64,000 nucleotides of DNA from Glandiceps talaboti (GCF_964340395.1 NC_135564.1:15919457-15983456), one strand, 5' to 3'; positions 12,701 through 28,400 are shown, counted from the first letter of the stretch. Numbers and translations are program-made. Notes: generated by a model from the letters alone, not told the origin.

Positions 12701-15700
12701 TGATGTTTCATAGACTGGAAGATTTGTCGTTGATCTGATTATGTAAGCACTCACTATAGTATAAAGGGAAGCAAGGACAGATCTTTCAGTCTAGGCATAT
12801 AGTTATAGAAAAAGTTGTCCCAAAACAAAATAATGATCATGTATAATTCATCACGGCTCAACTGATAACAATAATGTGAGAACCTGGCATTGAAACCTTG
12901 GCCTTTAAGATAACAGTTACTGTAATGTGAAAACCAGGGATTGAAACCTTGGCCTTTAAAATAACACTAATGCAAGAACCTGGGATTGAAACCTTGGCCT
13001 TTAAGATAACACTAATGCAAGGACCAAGGATTGAAACCTTGGCCTTTAAGTCTAGATTAATACTCAGATGAAAGTTTTGTCATTGTGTATCCCTTTCAAT
13101 TGCTAGCAAATTATGTTTCAAAAAAGTGATGTACGTACACAATAACGGTCTACGGTATCTGGTATGCTTTGCCAACTAATTATGATTTGTGAATAAGCTA
13201 GTAATTTGATAATCCTCTCATTCTCTGTGACTCTTATTTGGAGCTTATCTTACTCTCAAATTTTGGAAATAGAATGAAGTATTATGTAACTAGATTAGAC
13301 TAGTAATCACTTGTAAAATGTACAATTTGTATTTTGTTGAACTATGTTTGTCAGACAATGAGAAGTGGTTTATAATTAGAACAGTGCAATTTCCAGGTCA
13401 TCCGAGGTCAACTACTGTTTTGGGTGTGTCTTTCTGGAACAAAATACTAATTATGGATGTTGCATTATATGCAAATTTTATGTTAAGGTCATGTGGGGTC
13501 ATATGCTAATTAAGTCACTGATATGAGATTAGGTTAGAGGAATATGCAATTTTTGAGGTCATGTTAGGGTAAACAACATTTCTTGTGTATGTTGGAGATG
13601 AAATGCTATGTGTGTGGGTCAAGTGAGGTCATATGCAAATTAGTTACTTAGATATAAAAATAGGAAACATGACTTGGTAATATTATGAATTAATAGCATG
13701 TATTTTATGTAGGCTGATGAAAATATGAAATTAAGATTCAGGGGTGAACAAATCCACTGGTCCTGGGTCCGGGACTAGCAAGTTTTTTGGCGGACCACAC
13801 AAATTTTACCTTGTCTGCTCCGTCGGACCAGTACCTTACTGTTAATAACTATGTTAAAAAGTCATCTGAATATACAGATTCATACATGTAGTTAAGATTT
13901 AATGTTTCACATTAGTGGGACCTGGGACCTCTAATTCTTTCAACAGGACCACTGGATTTTTTAATTAAGGCACTGGTCAGGGGACCACAGTTCACAAAAT
14001 GATTTGTTCACCCCTGAGATTTTAATTTTTATTGTTATTCTATATTCATGGGACAATATATACGTGTCTAGTATTTAGAATGAAGATAACATCTGGTACG
14101 ATTAATAATAGTACACCTTATCAGATACAAAGTGTCTTTGCCATGCAGTGACCCATGTCCATACTGAAATTAACATACTGTATTACATGTACAGGTTTTG
14201 ATGAATTCGAAAGTGAAATTGATCAGTGTCATTGTATGGTTATAAATACATAGCCTATTCATGGGTATTTGCTTGGCTTGTATGCAACAATGTAAGTTAT
14301 TCACCGACTGACTGCACCCATCCAATGACTCCTTTAGTGCTTGTATACAACAGTGTAAGTTACATGACGTATTCACCAACTGACTGCTCCCATCCAGTGA
14401 CTCCTTTAGTGCACACAGTAAGAAGTGGTATACAATGCACATGTCAAGGAGATTCACAAGACGCAATGTAATGCATGTTGTAGACTTGTCTAAGCTTATG
14501 TCACATGTACCACCATATACTGAAATGTACATCTACTACCAAACACATTGCCTGACCATTGACATGATGGTGATGTACCACCATATAGATGTACTAGCAT
14601 ATAGTTACACACATCGCCGTATACATACATATCATGTATACACATATGTCTACCATTATGTACCGCCATATACAATGTACTGAGACACCATGTACGTGCA
14701 CACCTGCACTGTACTGCCATATCTAATGTACATATATCTGTACATGTACCACTACCGTATATATAGTGTGCATTGTACATGTACCACCATACATGTACCA
14801 GCATAAATGTACATGTACAAGTACCACCATATACCACATGTACATGTACCACCATACACACCCACCACCATGTACATGTACCACCATATACACCTACCAT
14901 CGTATACAAATATCACATGTACATGTATGTACCACCATACACACCCACCACCATGTACACATATCACATGTACATGTACCACCATACACACCCGACACCA
15001 TGTACACATATCACATGTACATTTACCACCATACACACCCGACACCATGTACACATATCACATGTACATTTACAACCATACACACCCGACACCATGTACA
15101 CGTACAAATGTATCACATGTACACGTATCACATGTAACATGTACCACCATACACACCCACCACCGTATACACATTATCACATGTACATTTACCACCATAC
15201 ACACCCACCACCATGTACACATATCACATGTACATGTACCACCATACACACCCACCACCATGTACACATATCACATGTACATGTACCACCATACACACCC
15301 ACCACCATGTACCACCATACATGTACATGTACAATAGCTATGTTTGCTTAATTAAGGTTTGGGAACCTTAGCAACAGGACTGGAATGAAATGTGGTGAAA
15401 CTGACATGAACTGTAAATAGTGAACCCTGGTAGAATACATGTACACTGTGAAACTCAGGTCGATAAAAGTTTTCATTGATCAGCTGGCAAATACAAAATT
15501 ATTTTCCATTAGTTGTTTGTTATCTTTGACTTGAAATAACAATTACCAAATATTGTGACTTGCATTTTACAAAACTGAACAAAGGAAATTAGTATTTGGT
15601 AATAAATTAAACATGAGTTTATATAACATGTTTAATGTTGTCTAGGACTCAGGAGCCAAAAAAAGGGTGGTAGAAACCTACCACAAATGCTGGTACATCA

Positions 15701-18700
15701 TGTTCATGTAGTGTATGTGCTGGTGAAGCTGATATATACATGTATTGTTAGTCTGTATATATCTTTCAAAATTATGAATATAGAAATCTTGTATTCGACT
15801 CTGAATAAATGTAAATGTTGAATATATATACCGGTATGTATACTGTTTAACTGAGAAACTATGTATAATCAATGCCGGAAAGAGTATGCTACTCAATGAA
15901 AAATCCGAGCTGGTCTCAAAATGTCACCATGAAGGCAAATACTCGCTCACCAACTATAGAAGTAAACCCCCGTAAGGAATAGTTTAGTCTGACCATCTCG
16001 TCATGCAATATATACATACAAACATCAAGTGTGTATGTATTGACAATCCCAATTTAGTCGTGAAGATCACTCAAAGCATGAAACTCTGAGTAATGACTTA
16101 TTACATCCTTATAATTCTTTTGAATTAAGTCTATATATACAGGTATATATAGCTAAGGATTCCATGTTGTAGTGTTTTTTGGGTGGGGTTTATGGTGTAC
16201 TGCAAACCTAGATACACATATATTTTCATCACTACAAATTGTTGACATTTTATGATCTTTAACTAGTTTTCAAAGACTGTTTTTAGCAAATATTTAACTG
16301 TACAGTTGTTTTGATGTAAAAGAAGACACTTTTATTGGACACTTTTGATCATTATGTGTTTACTTTCCAGGAAAAAAACAACATTTAAGTTTTAGTGAAG
16401 ATTTTGAATGCTTAAAGTATTTTGACTTCTTCTGTGCTTAAAAATTGAAAATATATAAATTTATAGAAATATATGCAATTTTGTCACACAGCTGGAAATC
16501 TACAATGTACATGACACAATATGCATGTGTATGTCAAATTTGGATTCAATGTGTTTTGTTGTCTTTGTATGCAATATGGCAACAGATGGCATGACAAGGT
16601 TATGTTTATTATGCTGTTGTTATAGCAACCAAATTAGCAACCCCCCAGGCCTATGGTTACCATGGATTTATGTATTCAGTGCCTACCATGTTGAATGTTT
16701 GGTATTGTTGTAAGTCTTATGTACAAGACAATGTACAAGAACACTATGACCCAAGGACTGTACTTTTAATGTCACAGTGTAGGATACTTGTATCAAAGTA
16801 AACGCCTGAAAGTAAAAAGTGATTTTACGTGCATTGTTTATAAAATTCAGTTTTGGGGTCCACGTTTATAGGTGTTCGTCACATGTGTGGACTACCTGAC
16901 TTTTGTCAAAGTTAAATTAATGAAAAATAAAACATGTAAGGATATGGTTGAAATCTACCTGCAGTCCACATACATTTTTAAAGTGGTTCCCTGGTCAAGA
17001 TAGGTTGAACACACATACATCAAATGTAAGTTTCACTACTCCCCTCCTCAAAAGTTAACCACTCCCCCCTCTCCCATTCATTTGTCTTCAAGGTTCTAAG
17101 ACCTAATGCCAAAAGGTTCAGAGTAAGTCTGTATTTTAAAACTCATTGTGGATTATTTTAATAGTTGTGGCTTAGTGAGTCGTAGTTGGTATATTTTGAA
17201 CTTAATGGAAAAGTGATTGAACAGACAACAATGGAATAAATGAATAATTGTTACGGGGAGGGAGGGGGTGTAACTTTGTACATGTATGAGAACGAAATGG
17301 TCATTCAACTAACAAAAGTACTTATATGTAGTTTACAGCTATTATAATGCGTTGCCATGGTTTCTATGTCTATTTCTGTATAAGTACAGGCACAAATGTA
17401 TATTAGTGTATAATTACCATTATTCAGTTAGATACAAAAAAAAATGTACACTGTACTGTATATATATAACTATAAAAAAAATATATCTATATATATAATT
17501 TATATATACATATATTTGCATGTTATTCCCAAATATTTTTCTTCATTCCACCAATGAAAATACTAGTGACCTAAGGAGGCTTTGTCACTACAAGTTGCTA
17601 GCTAGGTGATTAGTGACAAAACACTTAAATCATGTCATTAAGTATTTTCTAGCTAAATGAAGAAAGATATTCATGAATAACATAATTATACCAGCACCAC
17701 TAATATCAAAGAAAAGTTGTTGAAAGTAACGGCAAGTTTGACTGTTTTGACTGATATTTCAAACACAGCAGAACCAGTGACGTAGGCACACATCATGTCA
17801 CAGACGTGCGTTGTCATGACATAGAATGACCTGGGTAGAAATTCCATATTTTTTGGATCAATTTTGTTTGTGCATGGTATAAATGTGCTGGAAGAATATG
17901 GAAACCTTTTGATAATGTGATTTGACACAGTCTTAACGTAGAGACTTGCTATCACTACATGTATAAGATGTGACAATTAGATATTATTCCCTCAATTTCC
18001 TTCGTTCAGCCAAGGAAGAGATGAGTGACCTAAGGGACCCTTGCCACTACTTGTCCCAAGATGAGTAGTAATACCCCTTAGGTCACGATTATTTTCCAGC
18101 TGAAAGAAGAAAAATATTCAGGTATAAAATAACTATACCATTGCAAGTAATATGAAGAAAAAAAATCCGGGCGAGTAATGGCAATTTTGAGCATTTGCAT
18201 CATATTTCAAAAAAGAAAAAAAAGAAGGAAGTTTAGACCTAAATACATTTTCTTAAGCGGCAACACTAATTAAAGTCAGTTATGTATTGGTACAGGACCG
18301 TGGACAACATTTTAGACCAAGTAAAATTGAAAATAATGCAAAGTGGACCCTGTTTTAGACTCTTCAGCTCAAAAAAAACCAGACCCCATTGAGACCAAAG
18401 GGCTAGAAAACACTCCAAAGGGCAGTACATATATGTATACTCAAATAAGGGGGAGTATCCCCCATCCCCCCTCCCTTGGGCATTTTACATTGTGTGTCAT
18501 CTTTGGTAATAACTGTAGATAAACCACTTCAATGGACACACACACCCTCTTGTCATCTCAACTGGTCATAAACATGACTTCTTTTGATACAGATCAGTTA
18601 CGATGTGCGTCATCTTTGGCAATGACTACAGACACTAGACTACGGCAGAGGACATTGTACAATGTAATATTCATTTACTTGTTATTATTTCTCTTCAGAA

Positions 18701-20170
18701 ACATGACATTTTTATTACTAATCACCTACATATATGCCATCTTTGGCAGTAACTGTATGGCGCATCGTGTTGTTCAACCCTACTCTAGGTTAGGTTAGCA
18801 TAACACATATACCTGACAGACTAATAGACACTTAGACTGAAGGATTGTGGGTACTCCTTATCACTCACTTCGTTCAAAATGTGTGACTGATACAGTATAC
18901 ACACAGCTACGACTGTCTTAATGTGGCATATTATCTACTTCTTCCGATTCTTGTTACCTAGACAACCATCCAATACCATATGACAACCGCCAGAGTATGG
19001 TACTCAGCTAATACTTTGTTTTTTCTTGTTTTACATCACAGGGATTTTCATCTACGACTGAGAAGAGACACTCAGACATTTGCCAAAGATCTGATTGTAG
19101 ACTTGCCATTCCAAGAAGTCAATAATTTTGATACATCGTTTATCTACAGAGGAAATGTCAATGGTAGGAGAAACTACTGATGTATATCACAAATTTATGA
19201 GCAAGTTAAAATGAAAATCCTATCAGAAATATTTCTGCCTTTAGTAGTTTTATTGATTACTGCTATTAACTTATGAATTTGGGTTTGAAATAGCAACTTG
19301 GTAACTATTTCAGTTTTGAAATCTTGTCAAGAAGTTGTAATGCACTTGACATGTGTTCAGCCATTTTGGGAGATTTTCTGGGAAAACCTCTGTTGCGTTG
19401 ATGCTATCGTCATATTACGCTGGTAATAGAGCCTTCAGTTTTCTAAGATAGCCACAAACTAAAACTAATGTCGCAACATGTTGATACAACAGTGATAAGC
19501 TATTGAATTGAATGGACATTGGTTTAATTATAGTCTCAGTAGGGAGGCATCTGTGAAAACTAGTTTATTTAGAGTTCCATGTACTTGCAGTGCTGTTTTG
19601 GGACTTCCATGTTTATCTTGATCAGAAGGTGATAAGAATCACACAACAGAGGAAACACTATCACCCACTTGTGTTAAATCTACCACATTGAACAATAGAG
19701 TTAGTTTGCATCTATCTCAATAAAGTGAAGACTCAATTACCAGAGTCATATCTACCACCGGCACAATCTTGACACTTTGTCTTGACACTCTTTCCATTTA
19801 CATTATACTGTCAAGATGAGTGAAAATGTGTGCAAATAGTTGTATAAAAAACCTTGAAATTATTTGTGTTTTCTTCTGAATTGCTGATAAGAAACTTACA
19901 AATGTACATGTGTGAATCTGATAGTGTATGTTAACATTTAACATTTAACATTTATTTCATTTCTAAAGCACTTCCTCTATTTAAAAGAAAATATTCAAAA
20001 GCACTGCACAATAAGTTAAAAGAGACATTTGATAAGTTAAAAGAGACATTTAAGAAATACTGTAAAAAAACCCAAAAAAACAAAAAAAAACCTATCTTGT
20101 ATAATACCTACATCTCGTGTGTGTGTGTGTGTGTGTGCGTGCGTGTGTATGTGTGTGTGTGTATGTGTGT

Positions 20171-20218
<48 letters not shown>

Positions 20219-20688
20219 GTGTGTCTGTGTGAATGCTGACAAGTATGTATGGTCACATGTACGGTATCTTACATGTATGAGTGTATTTGAAGCTGCACTA
20301 GTTGTAACTGAAGTATTAATTTTTCAATTAAAATAACCAACAATATATTCACTGAAAATTGTTTACAAAAACAATAATTAGACATTGTACACGTTAATTA
20401 TAGGTTGACTATATCCAGAAGTAGTACAGCAACAGGCCAAAATTTGATCACAGTGGGGACTGATTTTTGGACTTGCACCCCTAAATTAATATGATTAGAT
20501 TTATTGTATCATATTATGTGTACAGCTGCACAAATACATTTACTCACAGGTGATTCAATACTGTTCAGGTGTACTGTACAATATTATGAGTAAGTCAGTA
20601 CATGTATATCTAACCAAAAAACAGTTTCAAACAAATATTCCACTTGCAGCTAATGCAGCTCTGAGTATAAATTGTGATTGTATATAAG

Positions 20689-20722
<34 letters not shown>

Positions 20723-20803
20723 TGTATGTATGTATGTATGTATGTATGTATGTATGTATGTATGTATGTATGTATGTATGTATGTATGTATATATGTTGT
20801 TGA

Positions 20804-20857
<54 letters not shown>

Positions 20858-23800
20858 GGCTATGCTCCTGCAATGTTTGGGTGAAGCCCTCTGCCAGCAA
20901 TTTTCATTCTCGTCTGTCTCTTGCGTCTTTCCATGTTGCCTTATTCATGTATGCTGTCATTTCATCTCTCCATCTCCTTTTTTATTTTCATCTTCTTTTC
21001 CCTGTTTTTGGTTGCCATTCTGTGAGTCTCTTAGACCACCTGTTGTCTTGATATCTTGCTAAGTGCCCTGCCTATCTCCATTTCATTTCCTTGGTTTCTT
21101 TATGATATCTTTGACTTTTGTTTTTTGTTTTACGTGGGCGTGTCTGACTTTGTCCCATATATTTGAACATTCTTCTGTCCATTGCTCTCTGTGTTCTCTT
21201 TGGGCTGTATATAGTCAACAGAATATGCATGACTGCATGTGTCTTCATGTTCTTCTAGTGTGCATGTAGTCTAGTCCCTATACAGTATCGTTACGATTTA
21301 CATCTCCACTCACAGTGGTTTAGTCAGAGACCAGGATGGGTAACCAGATTGGCATGCATGCTGCCAGCATAATTAAATATATTCTTGTGGTTATCTTCAA
21401 GTTCAGCATAACAAAATTCTCTACATGTTTTGTTCCAGATGATCCTGCAAGACTTGTACACGGTGCCATATTGGATGGTTTATTTGAAGGCAAAATCTAC
21501 TCAGAGGACAACGAGTACTACGTTGAACCAGCCAGCCGTTACTTTAAGGAGCCGACTGACTTCCACTCTGTCATCTACAAAGACAGCGATGTAGAACACC
21601 CCTATCTAACAGAGATGAAAAACAGCTGTGGACTCCAAGACAGAACCTTAAAATGGATGCAGAAGATCCAACAGTCAGCACAGAAAGATGAATATGAGGA
21701 GGTAAGTACTTAAAGTGGACATATGGATGAAGGATTGGGTATATATTTTAGATTTTAAATTTATAAAACAATTTCATCATGGCTTCCTACTTGACAAATA
21801 AATGTGAAGCAACATTGACAAAGTCTGTGTTTGTAACTCAATAAATTGCAAAAGATTAATAAAATGTGTAAAATCTTTGTTGTTGTATGTAAAATAACAA
21901 ACTTTTCACACAATTGTTAGCTTCTTACAATTTATTGAGTTACAAATACAGACTTCGCGACCTGATGAATACTAGGTTGTTGCTGCCTGATGAATCTCTG
22001 TGTAACCTGGAAGTCTGCCCTCTAGAGTCATGTTTGATATAGTTGGGCCTTTTGTTTTTATGAACAAAAGTAGTTCTCAATACTTAAACAGAAAGGAACA
22101 AGCTTTCGTATGGTGAAGTTTGGAGAGATTGGAATAATTGATTTTGAGGGAAATTGGTCCCCAAGCTACATTTTACCTCAAAATACCGACAGCCTGTTGT
22201 TCTACTAATGTGAGTAATTGTCATGTTTTTATTCCGCATTAGGAGTCTAACACAGTATGGGAAGATGAAATTCATGATGGTAATGACAACAAGTATGCAG
22301 ATCCCAGTGTTAGAAAAAGACGTGCTACAGCAGAGAAGAATTCCTGTTCTCTCTACATCCAAGCAGATCATCTTTACACGGACGCATTTAATGGAAATGA
22401 GCAAAGTGTACTTGCACAAATCGCCAACTATGTCAGTGCTGTCAATACTATATATAACCGTGTTGATTTTGATGGTACTATGGGTATTGGATTCCAAGTA
22501 CAGAGAGTTAGGGTAGGTAATCATACTGTGAAATGAACCTGTGCTTTATTATCCATCGACCAATACACTGTTAATCACTCACTCACTCACCCACTCACTC
22601 ACTCACTCACTCACTCACTCACTCCCTCGTCAACCCACACCTTCCCTCCCTCCCTCGCTCACTCACTCACTCACTCACTCACTCACTCACTCACTCACTC
22701 ACTCACTCACTCACTCACTCACTCACTCACTCACTGCGACTCACTTACTACCTCAGTCACTCACTCAAGCATCACCATGATAGTTTTAAAGTTCACTCAC
22801 TCACACACTACACTACACTGTACACTGTATAAGTTACATGCCCACTTCTAATAAATCACTCACTCACACACTACATTACACTGTACACTATATAAGTTAC
22901 ATGCCCACTTCCAATAAATCACTCATAAACACACTATACTTTTTACATGTAAGTTATTACATGCTCACGTTACATGCATTTTTTTCTTCTTTCTTGACAG
23001 TTGAATGATACTGAGGATGCCAAAGATACCAGTAATCCTTTCCGATTTTCCAACATTGGTGTTGAGAAGTTTTTAGAATTGAACTCTGAAATGGATCACA
23101 GTCAGTACTGCTTGGCATATGTTTTTACTGATCGTGATTTTGATGATGGTGTGCTAGGATTGGCCTGGGTTGCAACTGCTACAGGTACGTATATCTAGAT
23201 CATGGAGGCAGGATAATTGCTCAAAATATATCCTCCATGCCCAATATCCCTCAACAATTTCAATGTGCAACTTGTAAAAAGTTTAATCTGATTGGTTGTT
23301 TAAGAGTATCAGATCTTCTGATTGATGCAGCACTTACAAGGGTCATTGTGATTGGACAAGGGTTCTTTTAACAAATCAGCTCCTTTGATTGGTTCTTTTA
23401 AATTATTGGCTCTTCTGATTGATTCAGCACTTGCAAGGTTCATTTTCACTGGTTGTTTTAGACTGTCAGCTCACATGATTGGTTTGTTTTTGGCGATTAC
23501 AATGAAATTAAAATAACAAGAGTTCTCCAGCCCTCATAGGTCTATGCCAGGGGTAATATAAGCACAGTGAGCATTATATGAATGTTTGGAGGGTACTAAA
23601 AATTGCTTTGCTATTACTAATTAAATATCTTGCACGATGTATAGTCAATATCTATTTTTCTCCTGTCACCTAATTGGGTCATTTACATTTCACAGTCATA
23701 TATGATATTAAGAACTAGCTGGTGAATTGCATTCAGATACCAATGAACAACACACTAGTGTTTGTGGGAGTATGGTTGGGGTTGGTGGTGTTGGTGGTGT

Positions 23801-25376
23801 CTTCGAATGTCAACGACTTATCTGTATATATAATCTGTGTAGTTACAATGTAGGTCATTGGTAAGGAATAACACACTAGGGGAGCGCATTAGTCAGAACT
23901 GTTTTTGACAGTTCACCAATGTTAGGTTGTTAGGTATTTATGATAAACTTGTTAATTTTCAGGAGCTAATGGTGGTATATGTGAGAAACACACCTTGTAT
24001 GCTGGAGGTACTAAAAAGAGTCTGAACACTGGTATCATTACAATACAGAATTACGGATCAAGAGTTCCTACAAAAGTCTCTCATATCACATTTGCACATG
24101 AATTAGGACACAACTTTGGATCCCCAGTAAGTCCAATTTATCGTCATAATAATTATTTTTGAATGATCATTTGCCAGGTTTGAATTACATGTACAATTTG
24201 AAGTGAACTCCCCCCCCCCCACCCCCTGTGGTACAACTTACATTGCACATTACATGTAATTTGGAAATGCTTTTAAATTAGATTCCCAGTAAGTCCAATT
24301 TTTTGTCATAATAAAGGCCACACTCCAACAATTGGTGGCGCTCTAACACATATTTCTACCACTGGAACAGTTTGGTGATTTATACTTTAACACCTACTTC
24401 ATCCCCTTTGACCTAAGCTCTATTGTCGCATAATACTTGACACTGATTACAAATAAAGGTATTTGACCTTTGATCTGCTTCATGACCTGACTTCTAGTGT
24501 ATAATACTTGACAATTTAACCTTAAGTGAAGGTGTTTGACCTTTGATGATTTTTCTGCCCTTTGACCTGACTGCTATTGTAGTATGATACTGGACACTTG
24601 GACCATAGTTAAATGTGTTTGACCTTTGACCTACTTCATGCCCTTTGACCTGACTTCTATTACAGCATGACTTCCCATTGAACTGTCGACCAGGTGACAC
24701 AACTAGTCCAGCAGACAAGGCAGAAGGCAACTTCATTATGTATGCAAGAGCTACATCTGGTGATAAACCAAACAACAACAAGTTCTCTGAATGTAGTGTT
24801 GGTAACATGTCTGCTGTGCTTGATAAAAAGAAAGATATCTGTTTTACTGGTAAATTAACTTCTAATATATATTTCAATATATAACCTGTTTTTGGCTGAT
24901 AGTGTCCACCTCAGAAGTAGTACCTTAAAGTTTTGATGTTCAAGAAACTCTGACCATTCTCAGTTAAGTTCAAGAGCAAACAGTCGGGGGTCACCATAAC
25001 TCAACCATGTCTTTTGTGATATTCCTTATTGTTCTTATTTGTGGAGTATTTTCTCTGTAAATATTTTTAATGCAGCGAGGAGAGCTTATTCCCAGGTTTT
25101 CTGTAAATTGTCAGGTGTTAAACATTCTTTTATTTAGAGCAATATCGCAATGATTGTCAACTTTTCGATTTTAGCCTTTGATGAAATCATTAGGAAAAAA
25201 TCTCTTAGCTTTCTGAGCAGATTTCATCTCTCAAGTAACCCGTTTGTGGTTGCTGTTTTATCTCTATCAGTGTTAACACGGTGGTCTGTGGAATTTTTGG
25301 AGTAAGTGTGTAGTTTAATGTGTTTTGTCTGTTGTTTGTTTTGCTATGGATTATTTTTATAATCTTAAATAAAGTG

Positions 25377-25411
<35 letters not shown>

Positions 25412-28400
25412 CTTTCAAGTAGAGATCGCCATGATTTTATTAAAAAGCTAGGCTCAGTCAAGTAGAAAATGATAGCAGTTTGTAGTAGTGGGTCTTGAGA
25501 AATGCAGTAAAAGGTTTGTTAAATGAGATTGGCACACAGTTGCATTGCTTTATTTAGGTGTTCGAGGTTGTACAAACTGGGGTAACTGAAAACTATCTTG
25601 ATATGCAAATGAGGTCTAAATATTTTATGTAAATTAGGTGTTCTATATGCATATTTGGGTTTTCAGACTCCAACTTTGCGTTCTGTGGTAATGGAATTGT
25701 TGATGAAGGAGAAGAATGTGACTGTGGGTTTGAGGACCAGTGTGATGACAATTGCTGTACCGCTCAGACAAATGATGGTGACTCAGATGCATGTAAATTG
25801 AAAGGTGGAGCCACATGCAGGTAAGTTAATGGAAAAGTACAGTAAGACATGTTTGTGATTTTAGTACATTTTTCTTGATTACTGCTGTTAATTTATGTAA
25901 GACAAGTACAAAGTGTCCAGACAAAGATTAGGGTATTAGTGACATCATTACCAAAAGTTTTCCCATGAACCTTTGCAGGAAATTCCCAAAATGGTTATAA
26001 ATTGACAAACTGTATTCTTTCTATGATTGGTTAAAATCGTGTCACATGACACACAATAAATCATCATTTCATTATATGTTCAATATCCTGAATTGTTGAA
26101 AGTTGTCATCAGACATTCTTTGGATCATGATTGGTTTAAAATATGTCGCAGAGTAATTTGAGAGTGAGGCTTTCTTTATTAATTACAAATTTGTGAACTT
26201 AACCTTTGAACCCAAAGTCATGTCACTATTAGTTTTGATATCTGTAAACTTACATCTGTATCTTTAAAAAAAAAAAGAGAGAGAGAAAAGAAATCTGTTC
26301 ACCAATGAATCTATCATAAGAAAAAATATGGAATTGTAAACTTTTGTCCCACTTTGGAATGAGATGACATTGTTTTGCAAACTTAAAGGGAACGATACCT
26401 CATGAATGTTTAATAAAAACTGAAAATGATCAAATGTGTAAAAATGTATTTGTTTTATTCGCTTTCACTTATCAGTACAGAGTTGGTATAGCTCCGAACA
26501 TAAGCAGAAATGGACTTGCTAGGGAATTTCCATTGCTGCTTGCTTTGTCAATAGAAAGAGTTAACAAAACATTTAATGGAAGGTGCCAATGAAAGCCTGT
26601 ACGTCACTTCCTCCTAAATTCTGATCGATGCGAGCGCTGAACTGATACACGACAATGAATGAAACTAACACATTTTTGTCTCACTAAACATCCAAGATTT
26701 TATTAAACGTCGTGAATTCACAAGGTATCCTTCCTCTTTATTGACAAAGTGATATCTTACCTGCATGTACCATACATGTTTATACCAGTATATATACATT
26801 ATTATATAATTTTTTTTTTTTCAATTTCAGTCCATCCGAAGGACCTTGCTGCACTCCTCAATGTGAGTTTTTCACTGCAGTAGCCAATGAAACTTGTTCA
26901 CTTGCATCAGAATGTTCAGAAGCCTCATATTGTGAATATCCTTTACAAAAATAAAACTTTCAGTAGTTTATAACGTGAATGTACAGTTGATGTAGAAAGT
27001 AAATTAGGATATACAGTGTATATGTGTCTTACAATATGACTGTAGTGATAGAGTAAGAAACTTCAAGTACTGATTACTTGAAGACTAGTAAAATGCATTG
27101 TATTACACTACTAAGGCATATCAATATGTTGTATCATATTTACTAAAGCCAGGCGCACACTAGAGCAATTAGCTGAGCAAAATTTCACTTGTGACATATT
27201 GCTCCGTCCAATTCCTCATGTGTGTGGGCAAATTTTCATGAGATTTTGGTCATTCGTGGCCATGAGCCAAATATATAGCATGTTTGATAACTTTGACTAA
27301 GCGTGACTTTTTCTCGTGTGTGCGCCAAACGTGAACATTCTGCTCACGACTTTCTCTCAAGAGAGCATGTGGGGCGACGGCGTGATTACAAAATGTTCGC
27401 CCCAGTCTAAAACACAGGTGAGTAAATTTCTATGTCAATAACTACGATATCTTCATGATTTTAGAAGACAAACGTGTTAATATTTTGTAGCTATTGCTTT
27501 ACTGAGCAGGAATAGTCCTGAAACTATCCCAAACGAGACAACCTTCTCATGCTGTGACACAATAAACGACATCTTGTTGATTTCCCTCTAAGGCAATAGC
27601 CACGGGTATTAAGGTCAAAGATCGACATGTTTTTCTTCTAAAATCATGGTAATACAGAAGTTATTGATGCAGAAGTTACTCAATAGTATTTTAAACTGAG
27701 CACAGACATTTTGTACTTACGTCATAGCCGCGCATGCTTTTTTGAGAGAAAGTCACGAGCACAATGCACACACGAGCAAAAAGTCACTCATGGCCAAAAT
27801 TATCAAACACAAGAGATATTTGGCTCACGGCAACGAATGACCAAAATGTCATGAAAATTTGCCCGCACACATGAGGAATCGGCCTGAGCAAATTGTCAGG
27901 AGTGAAATTTTGCTCAGCTAATTGCTCTAGTGTGCGTCTGGCTTTATTGATACCTTGTATTTACTAACACATCAAAATATATTGTATCACACTACTAACA
28001 CATATTGATACATTGTATAATACCAATTAATACACATTGATACATTGTATCAGACCCATGAAGACATTGAAACATTGTATCAAAGCATTTCAAGAAATTG
28101 ATACATTGCATCACACCATGATGACATTGAAACACTGTCAAAGCATGGGCACATATTGATGCATTGTATCATACTGCTAACATATTGATACATTGTATCA
28201 GAACACTATCCCATATACATACATTGTGTCACACCACTAACACATTGATACATTGTATCATGCAAAATAAAACACTTTCATACATTGTATCCACACCTCT
28301 AGTGCATGATGTTGTATCACACCAGTATCACATATTGATACATTGTATCACATTTAATAATGTATTGATACACTGTATCACAGCAAAAATAACACATATT

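Larger units (their letters stand above)
3712..19041 (+). other. ADAM10 intron, 15.3 kb, repeat-rich
   Basis: GT-AG intron between two prodomain exons. No coding exon is seen inside. It contains a Harbinger-like MITE, a foldback element, ATGT microsatellites, G-rich diverged tandem units, a 56-bp-class tandem repeat, a 5-bp-TSD inverted-repeat element, a 47-bp minisatellite and two copies of dispersed family C. Confidence 0.85.

Noticed and set aside
14763-15336. Possible CRISPR array
   Set aside because: Units are contiguous with no unique spacers, and the window is animal DNA with introns.
14773-15351. 192-residue ORF and several overlapping ORFs rich in His, Thr and Tyr
   Set aside because: They all read the same 47-bp minisatellite in different frames. 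No protein-family motif, no flanking splice logic.
21336-21438. Open frame [11 protein letters not shown] upstream of an ADAM10 exon as an alternative start
   Set aside because: The conserved protein begins at the acceptor at 21438; upstream residues have no ADAM10 similarity and are intronic.
22541-22780. Ser/Leu/Thr/His repeat ORF
   Set aside because: A CACT microsatellite inside an ADAM10 intron.
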